From positions 1 through 64,000 of the forward strand of contig NZ_BMCP01000007.1 of assembly GCF_014635245.1 (NCBI RefSeq): DNA of 64,000 nt, given 5' to 3'. This document shows positions 53,815 to 62,773 of the stretch, one piece after another. Every line of letters begins with the position of its first letter. Positions within the stretch are counted from its first letter, which is position 1. Below the pieces are notes generated by a model. That model saw only the letters and a list, made by a program, of their open reading frames with translations, ran no database searches and was not told the origin of the DNA. A program made the position numbers and the translations under genes. This stretch comes from Agaricicola taiwanensis (GTDB lineage: Bacteria; Pseudomonadota; Alphaproteobacteria; Rhizobiales; Methylopilaceae).

Positions 53815-55980
53815 TCACCAGCGATAGGTCAAAGTGCCAAGCACGGTGCGGCTGTTGCCCCAATAGCAGGTGTTGAGGTCATTGCACGAGGAAACATACT
53901 CCTTGTCGAAGAGGTTCGACACGTTGAGCGCCAGTTCCGCGCCCTTCAGCTTCGGGCTCGCCTTGCCGAGGTCGTAGCGGGCGGCGAGATCGACGAGGGT
54001 ATAGCTGTCGGTCTCGAAGGTGTTGGCGGTGTTGGCCCAGCTGCCGTCGACATGGCGGATGCCGCCGCCTATGGAGAGGCCCTGAAGCGCGGCGTTCTGG
54101 AAGGCGTAATCGAGCCAGAGCGAGGCCGTGTTGTCAGGCGTGATCGGCAGTTCATTGCCGATCACGGCCGGATTGATGTCGTCGGTGATCTCGGAATCGA
54201 GCACGGTCCAGGCTCCAAGCAGTGTCAGCCCGCGCGTGAGCTCCATGCGCGCCTCGAACTCGAGCCCTTTCACCTTGACCTCGCCCACCTGGGTCTGCGT
54301 CGGGGCGGCGCCCGCGATCACGTCCTGCTGGGTGATCGAGAAGCCGGAGACCTGCAGCATGCTGTTGCCCCAGCTCTGCGGCTGGTACTTGATGCCTGCC
54401 TCCCACTGTTCGCCCGTCGTCGGGTCCGGCGCCGAGCCATCCGCCAGCGCGCCGACATTGGCCTGGAAGGAGGTGGCATAGCTGACGAAGGGCGCGAGCC
54501 CATTGTCGAAGTTGTAGATGAGCCCGGCGCGGCCGGAGAAGGCCCTGTCATCGGTGGACAGGTTGCGGGCAAGAGGATTGGCTGCGGGAGCGCGGTTGGT
54601 GAACTCCCCGTCTACCCAGTCATGCCGGCCGCTCAGCATTAGCGTGAAACGGTCGAACTTGATCTGGTCCTGGAGATAGACGCCGACCTGAGTCTGGCTC
54701 TGGTCCACATCATTGGTGATGGTGCTGATGGGGCCGGGCAGGCTGACGATGGTGCGCGTGAAGGGATTATAAAGGCCCGTCGAGCCGCCGGAGGTGCCGA
54801 AGAAATAATCGATGTCGAGGTGGCGGTAGTCGAGGCCGGCCAGCACGCGATGGGCGACGGGACCGGTATCGAAGGAATATTCGAGCTGGTTGTCGACCGA
54901 GAAGGCGTCAACGCGGTCGCGGATTTCGACGCGGCGGGTGGTGATGTTCTGCAGCTGACCGCCGCCAAAGCCGAAGCCGCGAATGGTCTTCAGATCATAG
55001 TCGACGGTCGAGAACCGAAGGTTCTGCCGGAAGGTCAGATCATTGGTGACGTCGTGGCGGAACTGATAGCCGACCGATGACTGCTCCAGGTTGAAGTCGT
55101 CGTAGTCAGGATCGCCCAGAAAGGTGTCGCGCGGAATGCGGCCATTGGGATTGTAAGAGAAAGTGCCTTGCGAGGGCAGGAACTGCAGCGATCCGGAATC
55201 GAGGTTCTGGTAGTTGCCGAGCAGGGTCAGCTCGGTGGCATCACTGGGCCGGATGGTGAAGCTCGGCGCCACCGCGATCTGGTCGTTGTCGACGTGATCG
55301 ACGGAGGTCTCGCCAAGACGGCCGGCCGCGATGAAGCGGTAGAGGAAGCGCTTGTCGGCATCGATGGGGCCGGAGATATCCAGTTTGGCCTGGCCGTTGG
55401 TGGGATGACCGCCGGACAGCTGCACCTCGCCCTGGTGCTCATCGGTCGGAAGCTTGGAGACCTGATTGTAGATGCCGCCTGGCGGCGTCTGGCCATAGAG
55501 CACGGAAGCCGGGCCCTTCAGCACCTCGATGCGCTCCAGGAAGAAGGGGTGGGTGCGGCCCCAGGCATAGGTGCCGCGCGGCAGCGGCAGGCCGTCGAGA
55601 TAATCGGGCGACTGGAAGCCGCGGATCTTGATCCAGTCGGCGCGCGGATCGTTGCCATAGATCTCGGCGGTGATGCCGGGGGTGTAGCGCAGGGCCTCGC
55701 TGGCGTTCTGCGCCTTCTGCATCTCGATCTGGGCTTTCGGCACGACGGAGATCGACTGCGGTGTCTCAATGATGGCGCTGTCGGTCTTGGTGCCGGAGGC
55801 ACTGCGTTTTGCCACCGTGCCCTCGACCGGGCCGTTGGCGCGCTCGCCGCTGACCACGATGGCGGGAAGTTCCACTTCCGGCTGGCTTTGCGCGAGAGCC
55901 GGCGAAAGGAACAGGACGAGAGAGGTTCCGGCCAAAAGGCCGCCACGTACAGACTTCAATACATCCCGCGACGGAACCAT
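53815..55980 (-). CDS. TonB-dependent siderophore receptor
   Basis: Encodes 721 residues from ATG 55980. Signal peptide ending SPALAQS, then the plug domain with TETPQSISVV-like ETPQSISVVPK, IKIRGFQSPDYLDGL and RIEVLKGPASVLYGQTPPGG, and a beta-barrel ending in an aromatic TYRW. The plug is of the FhuA/FhuE hydroxamate group (LRYTPGITAE). Outer-membrane, TonB-driven uptake, feeding the binding protein and permease downstream. A TTG at 55998 is a less likely start. Confidence 0.95.
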   Translation of the reverse strand: MVPSRDVLKSVRGGLLAGTSLVLFLSPALAQSQPEVELPAIVVSGERANGPVEGTVAKRSASGTKTDSAIIETPQSISVVPKAQIEMQKAQNASEALRYTPGITAEIYGNDPRADWIKIRGFQSPDYLDGLPLPRGTYAWGRTHPFFLERIEVLKGPASVLYGQTPPGGIYNQVSKLPTDEHQGEVQLSGGHPTNGQAKLDISGPIDADKRFLYRFIAAGRLGETSVDHVDNDQIAVAPSFTIRPSDATELTLLGNYQNLDSGSLQFLPSQGTFSYNPNGRIPRDTFLGDPDYDDFNLEQSSVGYQFRHDVTNDLTFRQNLRFSTVDYDLKTIRGFGFGGGQLQNITTRRVEIRDRVDAFSVDNQLEYSFDTGPVAHRVLAGLDYRHLDIDYFFGTSGGSTGLYNPFTRTIVSLPGPISTITNDVDQSQTQVGVYLQDQIKFDRFTLMLSGRHDWVDGEFTNRAPAANPLARNLSTDDRAFSGRAGLIYNFDNGLAPFVSYATSFQANVGALADGSAPDPTTGEQWEAGIKYQPQSWGNSMLQVSGFSITQQDVIAGAAPTQTQVGEVKVKGLEFEARMELTRGLTLLGAWTVLDSEITDDINPAVIGNELPITPDNTASLWLDYAFQNAALQGLSIGGGIRHVDGSWANTANTFETDSYTLVDLAARYDLGKASPKLKGAELALNVSNLFDKEYVSSCNDLNTCYWGNSRTVLGTLTYRW

Positions 55981-56124
55981 TTCCCAGCACCTTTCCAATC
56001 AAGAACCACACGCCCCAGTGGCGGTTGTGTAGTGGTGCGGATTATGGAAAGGCAACGAGGTGAGGATTCGGGTTTCTTACTATTTCATGCGCAGGAATTT
56101 AAATCAGTTTGAAAGAGTAGAAGG

Positions 56125-56139
56125 TTGGAATAATTCCAA
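56125..56139. promoter_or_regulatory. Palindrome TTGGAAT-A-ATTCCAA, possible iron operator
   Basis: A perfect 7-bp inverted repeat around one base, in an AT-rich stretch (56050-56190) about 145 nt upstream of the receptor gene. It resembles the Irr-type ICE box (TTTAGAA-N3-TTCTAAA) with changed inner bases. It could equally be the site of the AraC regulator. Confidence 0.4.
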
Positions 56140-56173
56140 AATCTTATATTGCTCGAGAAATACTTCTTTGGAT

Positions 56174-57058
56174 TTATTCCAGATTTTCCTGGTAAGCGCT
56201 CATAAGCAAGGCGCTTGGCGGCAGGCCAAAGCGCTTGCGAAACAGCGTGGCGAAGTGGGCCTGGGTGTAGCCGGTCTCGGCCGCGACCTGCCCAACGCTC
56301 AGGTGGCCTGATGCCAGAAGTTTATAGCCTATCTGCAGCCGGTGTTCCTGCAGGAAGGCGTAAGGCGTCGCGCCATAGAGCATCCGGAAGCCGCGATTGA
56401 GCTTGATGGTGTTGAGACCGGTTTGCGAGGCCAGGGTCGCGATGTCGGGCGGAGCGCTCGGTGTGGCGATCAGGATATCCCGCGCCGCTTTGATGCGTTC
56501 CGCGTCGCTCGGGGTCAGCCGGCTCGGCTTCATGGCGGGACGATCGACATCGAAGCCATCAAGCACCAGCGAGGTCAGCTCCAGCGCCTTGCCCAAGCGG
56601 TAGAAGTCGAAGCTCGGTGTTTCCGGACAGGAGAGGATCTGGGCGGCCACCGCCTCGCTGGCCGGATCGGCGCGACGGGCATTGAGGATAACCGGTCCCG
56701 CCTGGTGGCTGCCGGCGGAACGGCGCAGGAGATCGACCGGATCGAGCGCGCTCTCGGCTGCCACCAGGCTGCGGTCGATCTGGATCAGGACGCAGCGGTA
56801 GCGCAGCTTCTCCCGGATGCGCTGGTCGCGCGGGGCCAGCCCGTCGCTGAAGATGGCGATGTTGGTGGGGCCGGTGAAGGTCTGCCGCTCCAGGTCGCCT
56901 GCCTTCAGTGTCATCTCTCCATTGAGGATGGTGAGGATGCGCAGGCCGTCCCCGATGGGCAGGGTGGAGTGGTAGGGCTCGTCATAGATCATGTCTCCGG
57001 CGGCGATGAGAACGCGGCCTTCAAGATGCGTGGAGACGGTGTGCGGCAGGATCTTCAT
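56174..57058 (-). CDS. AraC-family regulator of siderophore uptake
   Basis: Encodes 294 residues. N-terminal part (about 1-160) is a PchR-like effector domain; the C-terminal two helix-turn-helix motifs are SDAERIKAARDILIATP/IATLASQTGLNTIKLNRGFR and VGQVAAETGYTQAHFATLFRKRFG. PchR-type proteins bind the iron-loaded siderophore and activate the receptor gene next to them, as here. Confidence 0.9.
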   Translation of the reverse strand: MKILPHTVSTHLEGRVLIAAGDMIYDEPYHSTLPIGDGLRILTILNGEMTLKAGDLERQTFTGPTNIAIFSDGLAPRDQRIREKLRYRCVLIQIDRSLVAAESALDPVDLLRRSAGSHQAGPVILNARRADPASEAVAAQILSCPETPSFDFYRLGKALELTSLVLDGFDVDRPAMKPSRLTPSDAERIKAARDILIATPSAPPDIATLASQTGLNTIKLNRGFRMLYGATPYAFLQEHRLQIGYKLLASGHLSVGQVAAETGYTQAHFATLFRKRFGLPPSALLMSAYQENLE

Positions 57059-57093
57059 GAGGCGGGACTATAGGCGGGCGCGGCGGCATTGTC

Positions 57094-57119
57094 CGAACCA
57101 AACAGCAGGTTCGTCCGTT
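57094..57119 (+). promoter_or_regulatory. EcfG-like promoter of the DUF3008-SDR pair
   Basis: CGAAC (57094-57098), a 17-nt spacer, CGTT (57116-57119). One mismatch in the -35, and the -10 is exact. It ends 30 nt before the ATG at 57149. Confidence 0.45.
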
Positions 57120-57148
57120 GAAGGTGCATCCATACCAAGGAGGCACTC

Positions 57149-57337
57149 ATGCCCGCCACATCGAAAGCACAGCAGAAAGCCGCCGGCGCTGCCCTCGCCG
57201 CCAAGCGGGGCGACATGCCAAAGAAGGAGCTGAAGGGCGCGTCGAAGAGCATGGAGAAATCCATGACGGAGAAGGAACTGCACGACATGGCGTCCACCAA
57301 ACGCAAGGGCAAACCCGAGCACAAGACCAAGCACTGA
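57149..57337 (+). CDS. DUF3008 small protein
   Basis: Encodes 62 residues preceded by CCAAGGAGG. Basic, helical: MPATSKAQQKAAGAALAAKR, then LKGASKSMEKSM and a Lys/His tail. This is the complete DUF3008 family, common in soil and plant-associated proteobacteria and often stress expressed; function unknown. The stop overlaps the SDR start by one base. Confidence 0.9.
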   Translation: MPATSKAQQKAAGAALAAKRGDMPKKELKGASKSMEKSMTEKELHDMASTKRKGKPEHKTKH

Positions 57338-58212
57338 TGGAAGGCACCAAGCTGCATGGCGCGGCTGATGGCCTGGATCAGGCCACGACGGCGGCGCCCG
57401 AGACTGGGGAGGAGGCAAGGTTGCAGGCTTCACGCGGGCCCCGGCTGGAAGGCCGGGTGGCGCTGGTGACCGGCTCGGATTCCGGCATCGGCCGCGCCAT
57501 CGCACTGGCCCTGGCCGAAGGGGGTGCCGATGTGGTGGTCACCTATCATTCCGATGAGGATGGTGGGAAAAACACGGTCGCGGATATCGAAACCATGGGC
57601 CGAAGGGCCCTGCTGCGGCAGCTCGACGTCAGCGACGAGACGAGCGTTCGCGCGACCTTCGATGCGGCCGAGGAGGGGCTCGGGCCGGTTGATCTTCTCG
57701 TCAACAACGCCGGCCTGCAGTCGCAGGAGGTTCCCCTCATCGACATGAGCACGGAGGAATTCGACCGGATCCTGAAGACGGATCTTTACGGCGCGTTCTT
57801 CTGCTGCCGCGAATTCCTGCGGCGCCGGCGGGAGGAGACCTCGTGGCCGGGCAAGATCATCAACATCACCTCGGTGCATGAGCGCATCCCCAGCCCCGGC
57901 AATTCCGCTTATGGGGCGGCCAAGGGCGGGCTTCTGACGCTGACCCGCAGCCTTGCGCTGGAACTGGCCCCGAAGCGCATCAATGTGAACGCCATCGCGC
58001 CGGGCCAGATCCGTACGCCCATGACGGAGCGAACGGACGATCCGGAGGTCTATGAGGAGGAGATGCGCAACATTCCGTGGCGCCGTCCCGGCGAGCCGTG
58101 GGAAGTGGCGCGGCTGGCGGCCTATCTCGCCTCCAGCGATGCCGACTATGTCACCGGCCAGAGCTTCACCATCGATGGCGGGTTGCAAATGAACTGGGGG
58201 CAGGGAGCCTGA
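57337..58212 (+). CDS. SDR oxidoreductase of the stress group
   Basis: Encodes 291 residues from ATG 57337, which shares a base with the DUF3008 stop (TGATG). Nucleotide loop TGSDSGIGRA, LVNNAGLQ, catalytic Ser in ITSVHERIP, Tyr and Lys in SAYGAAKGG, and the C-terminal GGLQMNWG. It resembles glucose-1-dehydrogenase-type SDRs. A second, longer SDR with an EcfG-like promoter is at 13477. Confidence 0.9.
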   Translation: MEGTKLHGAADGLDQATTAAPETGEEARLQASRGPRLEGRVALVTGSDSGIGRAIALALAEGGADVVVTYHSDEDGGKNTVADIETMGRRALLRQLDVSDETSVRATFDAAEEGLGPVDLLVNNAGLQSQEVPLIDMSTEEFDRILKTDLYGAFFCCREFLRRRREETSWPGKIINITSVHERIPSPGNSAYGAAKGGLLTLTRSLALELAPKRINVNAIAPGQIRTPMTERTDDPEVYEEEMRNIPWRRPGEPWEVARLAAYLASSDADYVTGQSFTIDGGLQMNWGQGA

Positions 58213-58215
58213 GCC

Positions 58216-59304
58216 TCAGGCGGCGAGCGCCTGCTTCTGGCTGAACTTGACGGTGTTCCGGCCCATTGCCTTGGCTTCGTAAAGCGCCGCATCGGCCAGC
58301 CTCAGGCCCGTGTCCAGCGAGATGCGGCCGTCAGCCCAAAATCCGCCGACGCTTGTCGTCACCGTCAGTTCCGGCAGGTCGGCGGAGAGGCATGCCGCTT
58401 CGATTTCCGCCCGGATGCGATCGGCGGCGCTGCGGGCGGCCTCCCGGCTGGTGTCGGCGAGCACCACGACGAACTCCTCCCCTCCCATGCGGGCCACGAG
58501 ATCGCCCGACCGGACCGTGCGGCGGAGCACCTGGGCCACCATGCGCAGGATCTCGTCGCCGACGGCATGGCCGAAACTGTCATTGATGGCCTTGAAGTGG
58601 TCGAGATCGATGACGAGGAGCGCCTTTCCGGAGGATGCCTCGCCTATGGGGATGAAGCGGTCCTGCAGGCTGCGGCGGTTCAACAGACCGGTCAGCGCAT
58701 CGGTGCCCGCCTCATTGAAGAGCCGTGTCTCACGCTTGGACAGTTGCCGCTCGCGATCGATGACGGCTCCGAAGATCACGGCGCCGATCGCATTGAAGGC
58801 GGCAACGAAGACGGCCGGCTCGCTCAAAAGCGCGTTGCGCGCCGGGCCGGGCAGCAGGAACCAGGCCGAGAGGGAGGCGGAGATCATCACGCCAAGCAGG
58901 AGCAGGCGGGGCAGGTCGGCGCGGTCGGTGCGCACGACGCGAGCCCAGAGGAAGCCCATGGCCCAGGCGATGAGGATGGTCCCGATACCGGCGTACATGC
59001 CCACGCCGCCTTTCATCACGCGGGCGCCGATGGCGAGAAGCGCGGCAATGCAGGCGCCTATGGGACCCAGGAAAGCGCCGGCCGATCCGACGAAAAGGGT
59101 TCGCAGATCCACAAACAGGCCGTCGGCCATCATGATGGGCTGCCACATGGAGAAGACCGCCCCGAACCCGAAGAGGCAGCCGGCGAGAGCGCAGGTGATG
59201 CGCGGGCCGAGACCCCGGCGGATGAGGATTCCATAGCCGAGCCCCAACAGGGACATGATGCCCAGACTGTTGAGAAAGGAATGGAAAAGTTCCGCGGAGG
59301 TCAT
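58216..59304 (-). CDS. Membrane diguanylate cyclase
   Basis: Encodes 362 residues from ATG 59304. Five to six membrane helices (about 8-175) of the 5TM-LytS type precede a GGDEF domain: GTDALTGLLNRRSL, VIDLDHFKAINDSFGHAVGD, and the active site MGGEEF. The inhibitory site RSGD lies five residues before it, so product feedback is expected. No EAL domain. It would make cyclic di-GMP at the inner membrane. Confidence 0.93.
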   Translation of the reverse strand: MTSAELFHSFLNSLGIMSLLGLGYGILIRRGLGPRITCALAGCLFGFGAVFSMWQPIMMADGLFVDLRTLFVGSAGAFLGPIGACIAALLAIGARVMKGGVGMYAGIGTILIAWAMGFLWARVVRTDRADLPRLLLLGVMISASLSAWFLLPGPARNALLSEPAVFVAAFNAIGAVIFGAVIDRERQLSKRETRLFNEAGTDALTGLLNRRSLQDRFIPIGEASSGKALLVIDLDHFKAINDSFGHAVGDEILRMVAQVLRRTVRSGDLVARMGGEEFVVVLADTSREAARSAADRIRAEIEAACLSADLPELTVTTSVGGFWADGRISLDTGLRLADAALYEAKAMGRNTVKFSQKQALAA

Positions 59305-59439
59305 GCGCCTGTGCTCGCCCCAAGCCCACCGGGCCCGACACGGCGACATTATACGAAAGGAATGATTTTTCCGATTATCGATTAATTCAAATTTTCAACA
59401 ATTTAAGGAGGGGGCGGTCACGGCCGCCCCCTCGCGCGG

Positions 59440-60852
59440 TCAATCCGCCTTGCGCAGTGCGGCCGTCAGCTCGCTCACGGGAATGCGGTCGAGCTCCAGC
59501 ACCGCGTCGCGGATGCGCTCGGCCTGGCTCTGGGAGACCGCCATGGAGGCCGAGGCGAAGAACTTCTTCTCCACGCCGGCGAGATCGAGCGCCCGTTCGC
59601 CCGCGCCGGAGTTGACGCGGATGTGGCGGTGGTGGGTCTCGCCGCTCTTCATGGTGATCTTGACGCCGCCGGAGAAATACTTCGGGAAGGCGCTCTCGGT
59701 ATCGATGGTGCATTTCACGCGCTTGGTGAGATCGAGCACCTTCTCGTCCTTCAAGGCTTCCGGCTGCAGATCCGGCAGGCCGAAGAAGCCCTTGATGAGG
59801 CAGGCGGCGACCACGAACTGGGCGCTGAATTTTGCCTCATAGTCGGTGGTCGGATGTTCCTTCGCCTGGCGCGGCTCGGCCACGATGGGCATGGTGTCCT
59901 TTGCCAGGAAGCATTCGACCTCGGCGATGTCGTCGGGATTGATGCGCTCGTAGAGTTCGATGGCCGCATCCGCCGCGCCATGGATGAAGTGGCAGACGGG
60001 GTAGGGCTTGATGGCAGTGTCGGCGAGATCCCAATATTCGCCGAGGCCGCCGGAGATGCGGTCGAGGTCGACCACCTCCGCATAGCCCTGAAGATGGGTC
60101 TCGAAGAAGCCGAAGCGGCCCTCGTAAGGCCGGGTGGGGCCCTTGAAGCCGCTCTCCACAAGGCGCGCGGCGGTGATGCCGGCAACGGCCGCCCAGCCGG
60201 GATGCATGCGCTTGGTCCAGGCGCCTTCCTCCAGGAAGACCTGCACACCCGATGCGGTGGAGGCGGCGACGCCTTGGGCCATAGTGATCTTGTCGGCGTC
60301 GAGGCCGAGCAGCTTGGACGCGATGACGGCGGAGGAGAAATGGGCAACCACGCCGGTGGCATGGAAGCCAACGTGATGGAAGCCGCCCTTGACGGCCGCG
60401 CCGACACGAATGGCCGTCTCCATGCCCGCCGCGTAGGCGGTCAGCATGGCGCGGCCATCGAGCGCCAGATCCTCGGAGAAGGTGAGGGCGCAGGGCAGGC
60501 AGGCGGCGGTGGCGTGGATGATGCTGCCGAGATGGGTGTCGTCGAAGTCGAGCCCGTGCACCAGGATGCCGTTGGCCAGCGCCGCGTCGCGCAGTGGCAG
60601 GCGCTCGGAGCGGCCGATGAGGCTGCAGGTGCCGGCGCCGCCGAGCGTTTGGATGCCCTTGATGGAGGTCTCGGCGAAGGGATAGGCGTTGGAGGCAAGG
60701 CCCACGCCCAGCGCGTCGAGGATCAGCAGCTTGGCGCGCTCCAGGACGGGCTTCGGAATATCGGTGAAGGAAAGGCCAGCCGCGAAGGTGGCGAGATCCT
60801 TTGCAGGTTCAGCCTCACTTGCTGGTATCAATATCTTGTGTGCCCCGGCCAT
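59440..60852 (-). CDS. MmgE/PrpD-family dehydratase 1
   Basis: Encodes 470 residues. Family marks: DALGVGLAS, NGILVHGLDFDDTHLGSIIHAT, HHVGFHATG and the KPYPVCHFIHGAADAAIEL segment. The family includes 2-methylcitrate dehydratase and iminodisuccinate epimerase-like enzymes. It is divergent from the flavoprotein and PrpD 2 genes across 347 bases, together forming a cluster for a di- or tricarboxylate. Confidence 0.92.
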   Translation of the reverse strand: MAGAHKILIPASEAEPAKDLATFAAGLSFTDIPKPVLERAKLLILDALGVGLASNAYPFAETSIKGIQTLGGAGTCSLIGRSERLPLRDAALANGILVHGLDFDDTHLGSIIHATAACLPCALTFSEDLALDGRAMLTAYAAGMETAIRVGAAVKGGFHHVGFHATGVVAHFSSAVIASKLLGLDADKITMAQGVAASTASGVQVFLEEGAWTKRMHPGWAAVAGITAARLVESGFKGPTRPYEGRFGFFETHLQGYAEVVDLDRISGGLGEYWDLADTAIKPYPVCHFIHGAADAAIELYERINPDDIAEVECFLAKDTMPIVAEPRQAKEHPTTDYEAKFSAQFVVAACLIKGFFGLPDLQPEALKDEKVLDLTKRVKCTIDTESAFPKYFSGGVKITMKSGETHHRHIRVNSGAGERALDLAGVEKKFFASASMAVSQSQAERIRDAVLELDRIPVSELTAALRKAD

Positions 60853-61199
60853 GTCTCATTTATCTCCCATAAGGCATCACGATCCGCGTCAGGTTGTGGG
60901 GATCAGTGATCGCACGTATCTCACCCGCGGGCGCGCGTCAGACTTTCGCACGGAGGCGCACCCTTGCGTCTTGTATGTTGACAGTTAACATCGTATCGAG
61001 GGCTTGCCAAGCGGCTCGATCAGGCGTAGTGAAAACTGTCTACAGTCAGCGAACGACATTGCATTGAGCGCGATCTCGTGGGAAATGCTTTTTTTGCAGC
61101 ACCGCCTCGTGTCAAGCCGCCGTGCGCATGTAGCCGAATTTTTTGGATTGGCCCATGGGCGGCCGATTGGGATGAGCAGATCTATTTGGGAGGCTCGAA
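60853..61199. other. Divergent promoter region prpD / tcuA-like
   Basis: These 347 bases lie between divergent genes and must hold both promoters. TTGACA occurs at 60978-60983 inside GTTGACAGTTAAC (60978-60989), an imperfect palindrome that may be an operator. No -10 at the right distance was found, and no credible ORF. Confidence 0.4.
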
Positions 61200-62690
61200 G
61201 TGGAAGAAGTTGATGTGATCGTCGTTGGCGCGGGCAATGCGGCTCTGGCAGCCGCCGTCTCGGCCAAGGAAAATGGCGCCAAGAACGTGGTGGTGCTGGA
61301 AAAGGCCCCCCGCGAGATGCGCGGCGGCAACACCCACTGGAGCGGCGCCGTGCTGCGCTTCGCCTTCGATGATCCGCGCGAGATCGCGCCGCTCGTGCCG
61401 GAAGCCGAAAAGGAATACGAGAACTTCTACGAGGGCATCAGCCCCTACACTAAGGACGACTATCACGGCGATCTGATGCGCGTGACCTCGGGCCGCACCG
61501 ATCCTGTTCTCTCCAAGGTGCTGGTCAACAATTCCAAGGACACCGTGTTCTGGATGAACCAGGTCGGCAAAGTGAAGATGGAGCCGGCCGTCACGCTGTC
61601 CGCCGTCAAGAAGGACAACGTCATGGTTTGGGCGCGCGGCCTCGTGATCCGCGCCGAGCATGAGGGCGTCGGCCTCTCGCGCTCCTGGTTCGCCACCGCC
61701 GAACGCATGGGCATCGACATCCGCTACGGCAGCGCCGCCACCGAGCTCATCGTCGACGACAAAGGCAAGGTCTGCGGCGTCAAGGTTCGTGACGACGACG
61801 GCATCCACACGCTCAAGGCAAAGGCCGTGGTCCTCGGCTGCGGCGGCTTTGAGGCCAACGTCCAGATGCGCACGCAGCACATCGGCCCGCTCGTCGGCGC
61901 CGCCAAGGTCCGCGGCACGCCGCACAACCAGGGTGACGGGTTGCGTATGGCCATGGCCATCGGCGCCATGCCGTGGGGCCAGTGGTCCGGCTGCCATGCA
62001 ACACCGATCAGCGCCGACTGGGGCGAATTTGCACCCCGTGAGCTGACCGACCGCTCGAACCGCCTCAGCTACCCCTACGCGGTCATGATCAACCGCAAGG
62101 GCAAGCGCTTCGTGGACGAGGGCGAGGACGGCGCGCTCTTCACCTACGCCAAATTCGGCCGCGCGATCCTGGCCGAGCCGGGCGCCAAGGCCTATCAGAT
62201 CTTCGATTCCAAGGTGGTCCACCTCCTGGAGCCGCGCTACCAGACCTCCGAGCCCATCAAGGCCGACACGCTGGAAGCCCTGATCGAGCAGCTCGACATC
62301 GATGACAAGGCGCAGGCCCTGAAGACGCTTCAGGAGTTCAACGCCCACGCCAACGAGGCCGACGGACGCTACGACCCCTCCAAGAAGGACGGTCTTTCCA
62401 CCAAGGGCCTTGCCCTCGAGAAGACCAACTGGGCCGTCAAGATCGACAAGGCGCCGTTCTATGCCTACAGCGCCACGGGCGGCATCACCTTCACCTTCGG
62501 CGGCCTGAAGACCACCGAGAATGCTGAAGTGGTGGGCACCGACTGGCGTCCGATCCCCGGTCTCTTCGTCTGCGGCGAGATGGTCGGCGGCCTGTTCTAC
62601 GACAACTATCCGGCGGGCACCGGCCTTGTTTCCGGCGCCACCTTCGGCCGCATCGCCGGCCGCAACGCCGCGGCCATGGCCGTAGCATAA
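61200..62690 (+). CDS. FAD-dependent tricarballylate dehydrogenase-like protein
   Basis: Encodes 496 residues from GTG 61200 with GGGAGGC before it. N-terminal FAD fold VIVVGAGNAALAAAVSA, RGGNTHWSGAV, then GTPHNQGDGLRMAMAIGAMP and the C-terminal PAGTGLVSGATFGRIAGRNA, as in TcuA and the fumarate-reductase/succinate-dehydrogenase flavoproteins. It would oxidise a saturated carboxylate to an alkene for hydration or elimination by PrpD-type enzymes. A TcuB partner is not visible in the window. Confidence 0.88.
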   Translation: MEEVDVIVVGAGNAALAAAVSAKENGAKNVVVLEKAPREMRGGNTHWSGAVLRFAFDDPREIAPLVPEAEKEYENFYEGISPYTKDDYHGDLMRVTSGRTDPVLSKVLVNNSKDTVFWMNQVGKVKMEPAVTLSAVKKDNVMVWARGLVIRAEHEGVGLSRSWFATAERMGIDIRYGSAATELIVDDKGKVCGVKVRDDDGIHTLKAKAVVLGCGGFEANVQMRTQHIGPLVGAAKVRGTPHNQGDGLRMAMAIGAMPWGQWSGCHATPISADWGEFAPRELTDRSNRLSYPYAVMINRKGKRFVDEGEDGALFTYAKFGRAILAEPGAKAYQIFDSKVVHLLEPRYQTSEPIKADTLEALIEQLDIDDKAQALKTLQEFNAHANEADGRYDPSKKDGLSTKGLALEKTNWAVKIDKAPFYAYSATGGITFTFGGLKTTENAEVVGTDWRPIPGLFVCGEMVGGLFYDNYPAGTGLVSGATFGRIAGRNAAAMAVA

Positions 62691-62701
62691 GAAAACCGCT
62701 T

Positions 62702-62733
62702 CCCCGCCCTCTCCGTCACGGGAGAGGGCGGGG
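62702..62733 (+). terminator. Hairpin between tcuA-like and prpD 2
   Basis: A 13-bp perfect stem (62702-62714 with 62721-62733) and 6-nt loop without T run. It may attenuate transcription or protect the upstream mRNA end rather than fully terminate. Confidence 0.45.
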
Positions 62734-62773
62734 CCAACACACACGGCTCGAAGCCGCATGAGGGAGTGACGCC

